Assembly: GCF_020991475.1 (NCBI RefSeq) | Contig: NZ_JAJMPA010000001.1 | Location: 2,728,001-2,792,000, forward strand | Direction of reading: 5' to 3' | Length of the DNA: 64,000 bases | Origin: Pedobacter sp. MC2016-14 | GTDB taxonomy: Bacteria > Bacteroidota > Bacteroidia > Sphingobacteriales > Sphingobacteriaceae | In this document: positions 27,893-35,946 of the stretch, piece by piece | How positions within the stretch are numbered: position 1 is the first letter of the stretch | Layout: every line of letters starts with the position of its first letter | Position numbers and translations under genes: made by a program | Notes under the pieces: generated by a model | Told to the model about the DNA's origin: nothing | Seen by the model: the letters and a program-made list of their open reading frames with translations, nothing else | Databases searched by the model: none

Positions 27893-27908
27893 GGGATAAA
27901 TTTATCCC
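27893..27908. promoter_or_regulatory. Candidate HxlR operator, perfect 16-bp palindrome
   Basis: GGGATAAATTTATCCC lies in the divergent region of the HxlR and SDR genes, 38 bp upstream of the regulator start. A second small palindrome, TTGTACAA, is at 27930-27937. Either could be the operator. Confidence 0.45.
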
Positions 27909-27981
27909 TATATGAATCGTAATTCCGTACTTGTACAAACTGTTTTTACACACCAATTTTGCCCTGTAAATAATCTTAAAA

Positions 27982-28773
27982 ATGGAACAATTTAATTTCA
28001 ACAATGAGTTGTCGGGCAAGATTGCCTTGGTAACAGGAGGTACAAAAGGAGCCGGAAAAGCAATTTCAGAAAGGCTTTTACAAGCCGGAGCAAGGGTTAT
28101 TATTACCGCAAGAAACGCACCGGAAAAAGAAAACAATCAGCTGCATTTCATTCCTGCCGATTTAAGCAGGGCGGAAGGTGCACAAAAAGTAGTTAACGAA
28201 GTGTTGTCCACTTATGGAAAGCTAGATATCCTTGTGAACAATCTGGGTTCTTCTCAAACACCAGCTGGTGGTTTTAATGCATTAACCGACACAGATTGGG
28301 AATCGACTCTGCAAGCTAATTTACTTGCTCCAGTTAGACTGGACAGAGGATTTTTACCAAAGATGATCGATCAAAAAAGCGGTGTTATCATACACATAGC
28401 CTCTATTCAAGGTAAACTACCCCTATATAATTCTACTTTGCCATATGCAGCTGCAAAAGCAGGATTGATCAATTATAGTAAAAGTCTTTCAAATGAAGTT
28501 ACGCCAAAAGGTATTCGCGTCCTAACTGTCTCTCCTGGATGGATAAAAACCACCGCAACAGAAGCTTTTTTGGAGAGGATCGCCCTGGGGTCAAATATTT
28601 CTGTTGAGGAGGCACAAAAGAGTGTGATGGATGCGCTTGGCGGAATTCCTTATGGCAGGCCTGCCGAGCCGGAAGAAGTCGCTGAACTGGTTGGCTTTTT
28701 GGTATCGCCAAGAGCAAACTACCTCACAGGAACAAATTTTGTAATTGACGGTGGTACTGTACCCACTATTTAA
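27982..28773 (+). CDS. Short-chain dehydrogenase/reductase
   Basis: NAD(P)-dependent oxidoreductase of the classical SDR type. Cofactor motif [11 protein letters not shown] (~19-29), NNLGSS in place of NNAG, catalytic Ser in IIHIASIQG, and the YxxxK pair in [12 protein letters not shown]. The C-terminal [17 protein letters not shown] is typical. 263 residues. The likely inducer-responsive target of the divergent HxlR regulator; 19 bp upstream of the SnoaL-like gene and probably co-transcribed. The substrate cannot be assigned. Confidence 0.9.
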   Translation: MEQFNFNNELSGKIALVTGGTKGAGKAISERLLQAGARVIITARNAPEKENNQLHFIPADLSRAEGAQKVVNEVLSTYGKLDILVNNLGSSQTPAGGFNALTDTDWESTLQANLLAPVRLDRGFLPKMIDQKSGVIIHIASIQGKLPLYNSTLPYAAAKAGLINYSKSLSNEVTPKGIRVLTVSPGWIKTTATEAFLERIALGSNISVEEAQKSVMDALGGIPYGRPAEPEEVAELVGFLVSPRANYLTGTNFVIDGGTVPTI

Positions 28774-28792
28774 TAATCTCAAATTGAAAAAA

Positions 28793-29110
28793 ATGAACCT
28801 ACCGAAAGTAATATCAGATTTAGTAAAAACACAAAACAACTTTGATAGGATTGCTTACGCAAATTGCTTTTCCGAAACAGCCGTAGTTTTTGATGAAGGT
28901 AAAACGCACAAAGGACGAAAAGAAATAGAACATTGGATCGCAGACGCCAATAAACGATACAAAGCTTCAATGAAGCCTGTAAGTTTTGAAGAACAAGAAA
29001 GCATTTTAAAAGTAGAAGTTTCAGGAAATTTTGAGGGAAGCCCTATTGTATTGAGTTATCATTTAGAAATAGATGATGAATTAATACAATCATTGAGCAT
29101 TACAGGATAA
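28793..29110 (+). CDS. SnoaL/NTF2-like small protein
   Basis: 105 residues with a nuclear transport factor 2-like pattern: LVKTQNNFDRIAYANCFSETAVVFDEGKTHKGRKEIEHWIADANKRY matches the helix-strand order of SnoaL-like polyketide cyclase/isomerase folds. The start at 28793 (MNLPKVI) is chosen because the upstream Met at 28745 lies inside the SDR gene in another frame. Partner of the SDR gene in an HxlR-controlled unit. Function unknown. Confidence 0.75.
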   Translation: MNLPKVISDLVKTQNNFDRIAYANCFSETAVVFDEGKTHKGRKEIEHWIADANKRYKASMKPVSFEEQESILKVEVSGNFEGSPIVLSYHLEIDDELIQSLSITG

Positions 29111-29145
29111 GTGCGAACGGCTATTTCGCCAATACCCTACCAAAC

Positions 29146-29175
29146 AAAAAGCCGATCAGGATTTGATCGGCTTTT
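29146..29175. terminator. Bidirectional intrinsic terminator
   Basis: AAAAAGCCGATCA (29146-29158) pairs with TGATCGGCTTTT (29164-29175) over a short loop, with A and T runs on either side. Serves the SnoaL-like gene on the plus strand and the two tRNAs on the minus strand. Confidence 0.8.
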
Positions 29176-29188
29176 CGCTGTTTTTAAG

Positions 29189-29273
29189 TACTCGGAGCGG
29201 GAATCGAACCCGCACGACTTTTAAGGTCACAGGATTTTAAGTCCTGCGTGTCTACCAGTTCCACCATCCGAGC
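29189..29273 (-). tRNA. tRNA-Leu (anticodon UAA)
   Basis: 85 nt class II tRNA on the minus strand: acceptor GCTCGGA / TCCGAGT with a G-U first pair, long variable arm, anticodon loop in CAGGACT-TAA-AATCCTG giving anticodon UAA, T-arm GGTTCGATTCC. CCA is not encoded. Confidence 0.92.
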
Positions 29274-29342
29274 AGATTTTATCTGCGGTAAACCGCTTTG
29301 ATAAATTCTGTATTAAATACATCCTGGTAGGAATGTATTTAG

Positions 29343-29415
<73 letters not shown>

Positions 29416-29543
29416 ATTTGTTGTTAACATCATCCGATGTTTTTCCATTTGTAGCAAGGTTAGTAACCTTGTTTCCGTTTGGGATTGCAAATATAAATAC
29501 TTTTATATTACTGTCAAGTTATTTTTAATAATAAAAATCGGTA

Positions 29544-30038
29544 TTATGGTAAGTCGTTGGACTTCAATATTTCATAAATGAGATTACTTTCAAAACCTTT
29601 CCCGATGAGGTAGGTTACCAGCTTATTTTTCTTTTTATAGGGATCTTTTTCTGTGATAAAAGGAGCTTTTTTTTCTGCTGTGGTTAAAATAGCCTGCAGA
29701 TAATCATCGTAGTCAATCGCATTTAATGCCTTTGTGATCATTTTTTCAGGCACCTTTTTAAACTTTAGCCCTTGTTTAATTTTAACCTTTCCCCATCGTT
29801 TGATGTTAAACTTTCCAGACACATAGGCCTGGGCAAACCGCTCTTCATTTAAAAAATTACTCACAATGAGTTCAGAAATTACTTGCTCCACTTCGTTGTG
29901 GTGCAAACCCCAATCGTAGAGTTTATCTCTTACTTCCTGTTGTGCACGTTCCTGATAAGCACAATAAGACTCTGCCTTTGCATGCGCTTGTCTCTTGTCT
30001 AAAATGACTTTCTTTTTTTCTGGTGTTTCCAATAACAC
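29544..30038 (-). CDS. recX: Regulatory protein RecX
   Basis: Modulator of RecA filament activity. Three-helix RecX repeats are visible: AESYCAYQERAQQEVRDKLYDWGL, VISELIVSNFLNEERFAQAYVSGKFNIKRWG, and LVTYLIGKGFESNLIYEIL. 164 residues, normal for the family. recA is not adjacent. On the minus strand in the same direction as the tRNAs downstream of it. Confidence 0.88.
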   Translation of the reverse strand: MLLETPEKKKVILDKRQAHAKAESYCAYQERAQQEVRDKLYDWGLHHNEVEQVISELIVSNFLNEERFAQAYVSGKFNIKRWGKVKIKQGLKFKKVPEKMITKALNAIDYDDYLQAILTTAEKKAPFITEKDPYKKKNKLVTYLIGKGFESNLIYEILKSNDLP

Positions 30039-30078
30039 AATAGTACGAAATACTCAGCAACAGCTACCTCTTTTACGC

Positions 30079-30086
30079 TATCTTTG
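30079..30086 (+). promoter_or_regulatory. Probable -7 element upstream of the AcvB/VirJ-like gene
   Basis: TATCTTTG matches TAnnTTTG exactly, 20 bp before the gene start. No clear -33 TTG was found at the expected distance. Confidence 0.45.
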
Positions 30087-30106
30087 TTCATAGAAAATTT
30101 AAGCTC

Positions 30107-31543
30107 ATGAAGCGAAGTCTGGTCCTTTTTTTAGGTTTACTTTTTTTTTCCTTAAATTCCTTTTCCATCACGAAGGACTCCATCAATTATGGCAGGTTCG
30201 GTAAAATTATTGTTTACCATCCTAAGGGCACGCCAACATCAGTTGCCTTATTTGTTTCAGGTGATGGGGGATGGGAGCATGGGGTTATAAATATGGCCAA
30301 AGATATTTGTAGACAGGGGGCTCTGGTTTTAGGGATTGATGCAAGGCGTTATAACCACTCTTTAGCCAAACTCAATTCAGAATGTTATTACCCTGCTGCG
30401 GACTTTGAGCAGTTGAGTTTAATGATCCAAAAAAAGTATAAGATGGAAACTTATACCAAACCAGTGCTAATGGGCTATTCTTATGGAGCAACTTTAGCTT
30501 ACGGTATACTGGCGCAGGCACCTGCAAATACCTTCAGAGGAGCTATCGCCATTGGATTTTGTCCTGATATCGAATTGAAGAAGCCCTTATGTAAAGGGAA
30601 TGGCATTACACAACATGTATTAGAACCAGGAAAGTCTTTTTACCTGGAAAGAACGCAGACGCTCACAGCGCCATTTATGGTAATTAATGGCGTTAAAGAC
30701 AGTACGTGTCCTTTTGAAGCCACAGCTGTATTTTTAAAAGATCTACCAAGGGCGGAGCTTATAACTTTACCTAAGGTTGGGCATGGATTTAAAATTTCAG
30801 ACGGTTGGCTTACGCAATTGAATGCTGCTTATAAAAAAATACTTGCCACGCCGTTATTTACAGAAGCAAAAGTGATAAAGCCAAGTATTCAGCTTAGCCC
30901 AAAACAGCATCCGGCAATATTGCCTCAGGATTTTGCAACGGTAGCGGTACCGGCACCGGTTAAAAATAATTTGCCAATGATTTTCATGATTTCAGGAGAT
31001 GGGGGATGGACAAGTTTTGACCAGTCGCTGGCAGAAGCCTTAGCTAAAAAGGGTTATTCGGTAGCGGGCATGGACGCACAAAAATACTTTTGGAAAGAAA
31101 AAACTCCTGAAAGTACCACGGCAGACGTGAGTAACGCTTTGAGTTATTATCTGGAACACTTTGAGAAGGGTAAATTTGTACTGGCAGGTTATTCTTTTGG
31201 GGCATCAGTGCTACCCTTTATTGCGAGCCGGCTTAATAAAAACTTAAAAGAAAAGCTTACAGGCCTGCTTTCGCTTTCACCAGATGTGACCGCTGATTTT
31301 GAAATCCATATTGCAGACATGCTGAGCTTAAATAGCAATGACGACACTTATAATGTTCTGGCAGAGACTAAAAAGATCAAGAACCTTAATCTGGTTTGTT
31401 TTTTCGGAACCGAGGAAGAAGCAAAAGTAAGAAAGGAGTTCGAAAACCAGGGCATTAAAACTATCCTGATCCCCGGAAGTCATCATTTTAATAATAACTT
31501 TTCTGCTGTAGCTGATGTTTTGATTGCACACATTAGTCAATGA
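30107..31543 (+). CDS. AcvB/VirJ-family double alpha/beta-hydrolase, periplasmic
   Basis: Two tandem alpha/beta-hydrolase-like halves. Each begins with an SGDGGW motif (VALFVSGDGGWEHG and IFMISGDGGWTSFD) and has a nucleophile elbow (GYSYGATLAYG ~125, AGYSFGASVLP ~362); a candidate catalytic His is in GHGF (first half) and GSHHFNN (second half). Signal peptide MKRSLVLFLGLLFFSLNSFS. In Agrobacterium AcvB is a lysyl-phosphatidylglycerol hydrolase that also affects virulence; the same activity here is inferred from family only. 24 bp upstream of an unknown gene on the same strand. Confidence 0.8.
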   Translation: MKRSLVLFLGLLFFSLNSFSITKDSINYGRFGKIIVYHPKGTPTSVALFVSGDGGWEHGVINMAKDICRQGALVLGIDARRYNHSLAKLNSECYYPAADFEQLSLMIQKKYKMETYTKPVLMGYSYGATLAYGILAQAPANTFRGAIAIGFCPDIELKKPLCKGNGITQHVLEPGKSFYLERTQTLTAPFMVINGVKDSTCPFEATAVFLKDLPRAELITLPKVGHGFKISDGWLTQLNAAYKKILATPLFTEAKVIKPSIQLSPKQHPAILPQDFATVAVPAPVKNNLPMIFMISGDGGWTSFDQSLAEALAKKGYSVAGMDAQKYFWKEKTPESTTADVSNALSYYLEHFEKGKFVLAGYSFGASVLPFIASRLNKNLKEKLTGLLSLSPDVTADFEIHIADMLSLNSNDDTYNVLAETKKIKNLNLVCFFGTEEEAKVRKEFENQGIKTILIPGSHHFNNNFSAVADVLIAHISQ

Positions 31544-31567
31544 TGAATTGTTAATTAGATTTTAGAT

Positions 31568-31972
31568 ATGAGACAAGAGCTTCCGTATTCTGCATTATTA
31601 CAAAATTTTATAGCTCCGTTTATCTCTGTGGAAGAAACTGAAGAAACCTTTTTTGAGAAGTGCAAAATTGGTGTGATGGTTTGGAATTTTTACATCGCAG
31701 ATAAATATTCTTTTTCTATGGCGGCAGAACTGAAAAAGGCAATTGCCTTTAAAAATGCTTTAGGTGCTGAGCGGGCGCTACCAGAATTAGAGCTGTTGAA
31801 ACGCAAAAAATGCAGTTATGATGCATATGATCATTTTATTGTGAACATTGAGATGCTACCCAGGCCAGACGGTTCCATCAGCTTAAAAGCTTACACTGTC
31901 CCTCATGATAAAATCGAAGAATTTATGACTGGCTTATCTGATTACCTGCCAGATGATGACATAGACAAATAG
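31568..31972 (+). CDS. Conserved-looking protein of unknown function
   Basis: I do not recognise this 134-residue protein. No signal peptide or membrane segment; an N-terminal PYSALLQNFIAPF stretch, a central acidic/aromatic region (VEETEETFFEKCKIGVMVWNFYIADKY) and an acidic end (LPDDDIDK). It starts 25 bp after the AcvB/VirJ-like gene, so an operon is likely. Codon usage looks like that of its neighbours. Probably cytoplasmic. Confidence 0.6.
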   Translation: MRQELPYSALLQNFIAPFISVEETEETFFEKCKIGVMVWNFYIADKYSFSMAAELKKAIAFKNALGAERALPELELLKRKKCSYDAYDHFIVNIEMLPRPDGSISLKAYTVPHDKIEEFMTGLSDYLPDDDIDK

Positions 31973-31983
31973 GCCACTGTTCC

Positions 31984-32155
31984 AAGACAGGACTTAGACA
32001 GACTCGGAGTAAATCCGTGGTGCAGGAAATATGAGAGCAGTATGAGTCCAGGTTTTTTCTAGTAAAAAGGTGGACTCATGGTGGACTCATCGTGGAGACA
32101 TGGTGGAGTCATTTCGAGTAAGGATGGGACATGGCTTGGGTCAGTCCTGTGTCTT
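31984..32155. repeat. Intergenic repeat element with tandem 11-bp units and imperfect terminal inverted repeats
   Basis: Four tandem 11-bp units occupy 32069-32112: GGTGGACTCAT twice, then CGTGGAGACAT and GGTGGAGTCAT. The first unit pairs with ATGAGTCCA at 32042-32050 (perfect 9 bp, with T5/A5 continuing the stem). The segment is bounded by AAGACAGGACT (31984) and AGTCCTGTGTCTT (32143), inverted repeats that differ by a 2-nt insertion. No reading frame is present. The nature (structured RNA, small mobile element or protein-binding array) is not known. Confidence 0.55.
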
Positions 32156-32366
32156 ATCCTATATTAGTAGAATACACGTGAATATCTTATTTTCATTTCA
32201 ATTATACAAGTTGTTTTTAAGCGTATAATTTTTCGGTTTCCATCTTTTTTAATATTTCTTGTTGCAGATGTGCTTTCTCAGGTGGATGTCTCGGTTTGTC
32301 GCATCAAGGAATGCCGCTTTCCATAAATTAAAACTCCTTAATGCTCTACTTATTTTGTAAATTATA

Positions 32367-32397
32367 TTTGGTAGTTAAAAAGTATTTTCTACTTTTG
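32367..32397 (+). promoter_or_regulatory. Bacteroidota promoter of a candidate small RNA
   Basis: TTTG at 32367-32370, a 19-nt spacer, then TACTTTTG at 32390-32397: an exact consensus match. Confidence 0.65.
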
Positions 32398-32402
32398 TAG
32401 TG

Positions 32403-32456
32403 AGAGCGTTAATTTAGATTGCGGGTACGGACTTAGGTTTGTACTCGCTTTTTTTA
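32403..32456 (+). ncRNA. Candidate small RNA or attenuated leader upstream of murF-alr
   Basis: From the predicted start at ~32403 a ~54-nt transcript would contain an AT-rich leader (GCGTTAATTTAGATT) and a hairpin GCGGGTAC / GTACTCGC (421-428, 441-448 of the 32 kb line, one G-U pair) followed by seven T. There is no open reading frame in it. murF-alr starts 63 bp further on with its own -7 element, so this looks like a separate short transcript rather than an obligatory leader. Confidence 0.5.
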
Positions 32457-32505
32457 TTTTGGTGCTTATCATTCCATCAAAATCAGTTCAGTTGTTTTAA
32501 TTTCC

Positions 32506-32513
32506 TAAATTTG
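32506..32513 (+). promoter_or_regulatory. -7 element directly before murF-alr
   Basis: TAAATTTG is an exact TAnnTTTG match ending 5 nt before the ATG at 32519. Transcription would start at or next to the start codon, suggesting a leaderless mRNA. Confidence 0.5.
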
Positions 32514-32518
32514 CTGTG

Positions 32519-34978
32519 ATGAGCAGCACCAACTATTCCATACAGCTTATAGCAGAAATTATAAAGGCTAAGGATTTTACAGCACAACAGCCTTCGGAAA
32601 TTACCAGCCTGGTTATAGATAGCAGACGCGTAGCAGATCCTGAAGGTTCTTTGTTTTTTGCTTTAATGGCACAAAGAAACGGACACGGTTTTTTGGCAGA
32701 TGCTTATGCAAATGGAATAAGAAATTTTGTGATTAGTGAACCAGATTATTTTAAAATCTATCCTGATGCTAATTTTTTATTGGTAGATGATGTTTTAAAA
32801 AGCTTACAGCAACTTGCTGCTTTCAAAAGAAGCAGGCACAGTCTGCCTGTAATAGGCATTACTGGTAGTAATGGTAAAACCGTGGTAAAAGAATGGTTAT
32901 ACCAGCTTTTAGCAGTTGATTTTAATATCATCAGGAGTCCTAAAAGTTTCAATTCTCAAATTGGGGTCCCTTTATCGGTTTGGCAAATTGAACCTGAGCA
33001 TACACTTGGTATTTTTGAAGCGGGTATTTCTACCGTAAGCGAGATGGAGGCACTTGAAGGGATCATCCAGCCTACAATAGGGATTTTGACTAATATTGGT
33101 GAAGCTCATGCAGAGGGTTTCTCTTCTTCTTTAGAAAAACTACAAGAGAAATTAAAACTCTTTTTGCATTCAGACTTGTTTATTTATGCTCCTGAATATA
33201 CTTTGGGGATTGTTGAAAATGATTTGCCGGGTAAAACAAGGTTTTCATGGAGTATGCAGCATCCGGCCGATCTGCAGGTGCTCTTTATAGAACCTATTGA
33301 ACATAAAAGTTACATCAGGGCAAATTTTAGAGGGAAGGAAATAGAGTGCCTTATTCCCTTCAGCGACCGCGCTTCAGTAGAAAATGGTGTAATTTGCTGG
33401 GCCACTTTACTGGCACTGGGCTACACTCCCGAAGAAGCAGACCTTCGCCTGGAAACCCTTGCATTGGTAAGTATGCGCCTGGAGTTAAAAACCGGCATCA
33501 ATCAGTGTTCTGTAATAGATGATTCTTATAGTGCAGATATCTCCTCGCTTGCAATCGCTTTGGATTTTTTAAATCAGCAGAACCAGCACCTGCAAAAAAC
33601 GGTTATCTTATCTGATTTGTACGAAACCGGAAAAAGCAGGCAGGTTTTATATGGGGAAATTGCTGCTTTGTTAAAGCAAAAAAACATTGGCAGACTGATA
33701 GGTATTGGCCCTGAGATTAGTGCCTGTGCTTCGCTTTTTGAAATGGAAACCTCCTTTTATCAGGATACGCCGGATTTTATAAATGATTTTCCTACTCAGC
33801 ACTTTAGTAATGAAACTATCCTGGTAAAGGGTGCCAGAAGGTTTGAATTTTCACGTATCAGTAAACTGCTAACGCAAAAGATACACGATACGGTAATGGA
33901 GATTGACCTGAATGCACTGGCTGGGAACCTTCATTTTTATAAAGCACGGTTAAAACCGGGGGTTAAAGTAATGGCCATGGTGAAGGCATTTTCTTATGGT
34001 AGCGGGAGTTTTGAAATTGCCAACCTGCTGCAATATCATAAAGTTGATTATTTGGCGGTAGCTTATGCGGATGAAGGGATTGCCCTGAGAAAAGCAGGGA
34101 TTACCATGCCTATAATGGTGATGAGCCCTGAGCCTTTTGCATTTGAGGCTATTGTAAAGTATAAACTGGAGCCTGAATTGTATAACCCGGAAATTTTAAC
34201 TGCTTTTGCAGGCTTCTTGCCAGCTTCAACAATCGGTTATCCAGTGCATTTAAAGATTGACACCGGCATGCACCGACTGGGGTTTGAGGAGCCTGATCTT
34301 CCGGAGTTACTTTCTGTGCTTACTGCATCGAGACAGCTAAAGGTGATTTCTGCCTTTTCGCATTTTGCTGCCAGTGAGGATGAACGGCATGATGAATTTA
34401 CTAAAATTCAAATTAACCGCTTTATTGAAATAAGCAATAAGATAAGTCTGGGACTTGGTTATGCCTTTATGAGGCATATTTCTAATACTTCGGCCATTAC
34501 CCGCCATCCGGATGCACAGTTTGATATGGTTAGGATTGGGATTGGTTTGTATGGTTTTGATGCTGGTTTGAAAGGGAACAGGGGTTTGCATACTGTTGCT
34601 GTTTTAAAAACTACCGTTACCCAGGTAAAACAGGTTTCTGCGCAGGAAACCATTGGCTATGGTCGCCGGGGTTTGTTGCCGCAGGGCGGGCAAATTGCGA
34701 CTGTAAAAATAGGTTACGCAGATGGCTACCGCAGGAGTTTTGGAAATGGAATAGGCAAAATGTTGGTGAACGGTAAGCCGGCAGCTACGGTGGGTTCTAT
34801 TGCAATGGATATGTGCATGCTGGATGTTACGGGTATGGAAGTGAAAACCGGCGATGAAGTGGTGGTTTTTAATGATGTGCTTACCATTGCCATGCTGGCT
34901 TCGCAAATTGACACCATTCCTTATGAAATATTGACAAATATTTCTCAAAGGGTAAAGCGAGTGTATTTTTATGAGTAA
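32519..34978 (+). CDS. murF: Bifunctional MurF ligase / alanine racemase
   Basis: Fusion typical of Bacteroidota. The N-terminal half (~1-450) is UDP-N-acetylmuramoyl-tripeptide:D-Ala-D-Ala ligase, with ATP loop GITGSNGKTVVKEW and DDSYSADISS. The C-terminal half (from METDLNAL-like MEIDLNALAGNL) is a PLP-dependent alanine racemase: PLP lysine Lys489 in MVKAFSYG, SHFAASED, and the second catalytic Tyr region GYADGYRRSFGNG. It makes D-alanine and ligates D-Ala-D-Ala to the peptidoglycan precursor. The usual ADAYG after the lysine is AFSYG, as is common in the fused forms. ATG at 32519 is preferred to the adjacent GTG at 32516. The DUF502 gene follows 9 bp after its stop. Confidence 0.95.
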   Translation: MSSTNYSIQLIAEIIKAKDFTAQQPSEITSLVIDSRRVADPEGSLFFALMAQRNGHGFLADAYANGIRNFVISEPDYFKIYPDANFLLVDDVLKSLQQLAAFKRSRHSLPVIGITGSNGKTVVKEWLYQLLAVDFNIIRSPKSFNSQIGVPLSVWQIEPEHTLGIFEAGISTVSEMEALEGIIQPTIGILTNIGEAHAEGFSSSLEKLQEKLKLFLHSDLFIYAPEYTLGIVENDLPGKTRFSWSMQHPADLQVLFIEPIEHKSYIRANFRGKEIECLIPFSDRASVENGVICWATLLALGYTPEEADLRLETLALVSMRLELKTGINQCSVIDDSYSADISSLAIALDFLNQQNQHLQKTVILSDLYETGKSRQVLYGEIAALLKQKNIGRLIGIGPEISACASLFEMETSFYQDTPDFINDFPTQHFSNETILVKGARRFEFSRISKLLTQKIHDTVMEIDLNALAGNLHFYKARLKPGVKVMAMVKAFSYGSGSFEIANLLQYHKVDYLAVAYADEGIALRKAGITMPIMVMSPEPFAFEAIVKYKLEPELYNPEILTAFAGFLPASTIGYPVHLKIDTGMHRLGFEEPDLPELLSVLTASRQLKVISAFSHFAASEDERHDEFTKIQINRFIEISNKISLGLGYAFMRHISNTSAITRHPDAQFDMVRIGIGLYGFDAGLKGNRGLHTVAVLKTTVTQVKQVSAQETIGYGRRGLLPQGGQIATVKIGYADGYRRSFGNGIGKMLVNGKPAATVGSIAMDMCMLDVTGMEVKTGDEVVVFNDVLTIAMLASQIDTIPYEILTNISQRVKRVYFYE

Positions 34979-34987
34979 TTTTGTGTT

Positions 34988-35581
34988 ATGAACAGAATTG
35001 GAAGGGCTTTGTTAAATTATTTCATCAAGGGCCTAATCATTGTATTGCCTATTGGACTAAGTATCTTTATTGTAATTTGGGCGGTTACTACGGTGGACAG
35101 CTGGGTGAATGTGAACAACATCCTTGGTGCTGATGCAATTACAGGGGAAAGTAAGAATATTCCTGGATTGGGGTTGTTTTTGGTTTTGGCTATTATTATG
35201 CTGGCGGGTATTTTCGTAACTAATTTTGTTACGGAGCCTATGTACAACTGGTTCCATAAGGCAATGGATAAATTGCCAATCTTAAAGTTTATATATACTT
35301 CCATTAAAGATCTTACGGAGGCTTTTGTGGGTGATGAAAAGAAATTTAGTCATCCGGTACTGGTAGAGGTTGAGGGTGATTTGAAGCGAATAGGTTTTTT
35401 AACTCAGGGAGATTTAACTGCTATTGGCTTGCCGGGGGAGTCTATCGTTTATTTTCCTTTTTCTTATTCTTTTGCCGGACAAGTGTATGTGGTAAAAAAC
35501 GAGAAAATTAAGCCGCTTGATATGACTGCAGCGGATGCCATGAAGTTAGTGGTTTCTGGCGGTGTAAGCCATTTTGGTTAG
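34988..35581 (+). CDS. DUF502 family membrane protein
   Basis: 197 residues with two transmembrane helices (~15-35 LIIVLPIGLSIFIVIWAV and ~62-85 LGLFLVLAIIMLAGIFVTNFV) and the family's soluble C-terminal part: PILKFIYTSIKDLTEAFVGDEKKF, then GESIVYFPFSYSFAGQVYVV. The function of DUF502 proteins is not established. Nine bp after murF-alr on the same strand, so likely co-transcribed. A large hairpin begins 15 bp after its stop codon. Confidence 0.88.
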   Translation: MNRIGRALLNYFIKGLIIVLPIGLSIFIVIWAVTTVDSWVNVNNILGADAITGESKNIPGLGLFLVLAIIMLAGIFVTNFVTEPMYNWFHKAMDKLPILKFIYTSIKDLTEAFVGDEKKFSHPVLVEVEGDLKRIGFLTQGDLTAIGLPGESIVYFPFSYSFAGQVYVVKNEKIKPLDMTAADAMKLVVSGGVSHFG

Positions 35582-35595
35582 CGTTTTTTGTAGGA

Positions 35596-35684
35596 AAAAA
35601 TTATAAACATGGTTCGCCTCATCAAAACATAGGCCCGGAATGGGGCGATGTTTTGCATGTCGTCTCACCATATTTATAATTTTT
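35596..35684. repeat. Structured palindromic element, copy 1
   Basis: AAAAATTATAAACATGGT (35596-35613) pairs with 35667-35684 with one mismatch. Inside are an internal loop (TTCGCCTC-AT / GCATGTCGTCTC side), an 8-bp stem CAAAACAT / ATGTTTTG (35623-35630, 35648-35655), a 1-2 nt loop, a 4-bp stem GCCC / GGGC and a 6-nt apical loop. Read on the minus strand it carries the same core as the copy at 35848 (GAGACGACAT, CAAAA, GCCC, GGGC, TTTTGA, GAGGCGA), so the two copies are inverted. It may also terminate the DUF502 transcript. Confidence 0.75.
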
Positions 35685-35847
35685 CTGAAATAAGATACCT
35701 TTCTAGATCCAAAATGAGTTTAACCGTCCAGATTAGGGAGTGTCTGGTTTGGACCGTTATTAGCACAAGTTTTTTATTCTTTACAATACGCCGGGATTTG
35801 GGGAGAATCCGTTTGTTGGCACCTTTTTTTGTAGGTTTTTGCAGTAA

Positions 35848-35940
35848 TTTAAAAAATTGAATGCTATGAGACGACATACAAAATATTGCCCTTTTTCATG
35901 GGCTTATATTTTGAGGAGGCGACAGCATTCAATTTTTAAA
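35848..35940. repeat. Structured palindromic element, copy 2 (inverted relative to copy 1)
   Basis: AAAAATTGAATGCT (35852-35865) pairs perfectly with 35924-35937, extendable with one bulge to 35848-35940. Inner elements: internal loop GAGACGACATA / GAGGCGAC, 8-bp stem CAAAATAT / ATATTTTG (35879-35886, 35906-35913), GCCC / GGGC (35888-35891, 35900-35903) and an 8-nt loop. The outer stem is unrelated to that of copy 1 but is self-complementary, and the 8-bp stem has a T-A pair where copy 1 has C-G. It ends 7 bp from the LOG gene stop and could terminate that convergent gene. Confidence 0.75.
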
Positions 35941-35946
35941 TACGAC

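Noticed and set aside
32069..32112. Possible CRISPR array
   Set aside because: The 11-bp units are directly adjacent with no spacers, and no cas genes are present.
35648..35877. Overlapping 70- and 67-residue frames on both strands between the two hairpins
   Set aside because: Both run into the structured elements, have no recognisable domain, and mirror each other.
35596..35940. Insertion sequence or integron attC site
   Set aside because: No transposase or integrase gene, no target duplication seen, and no attC core GTTRRRY/RYYYAAC.
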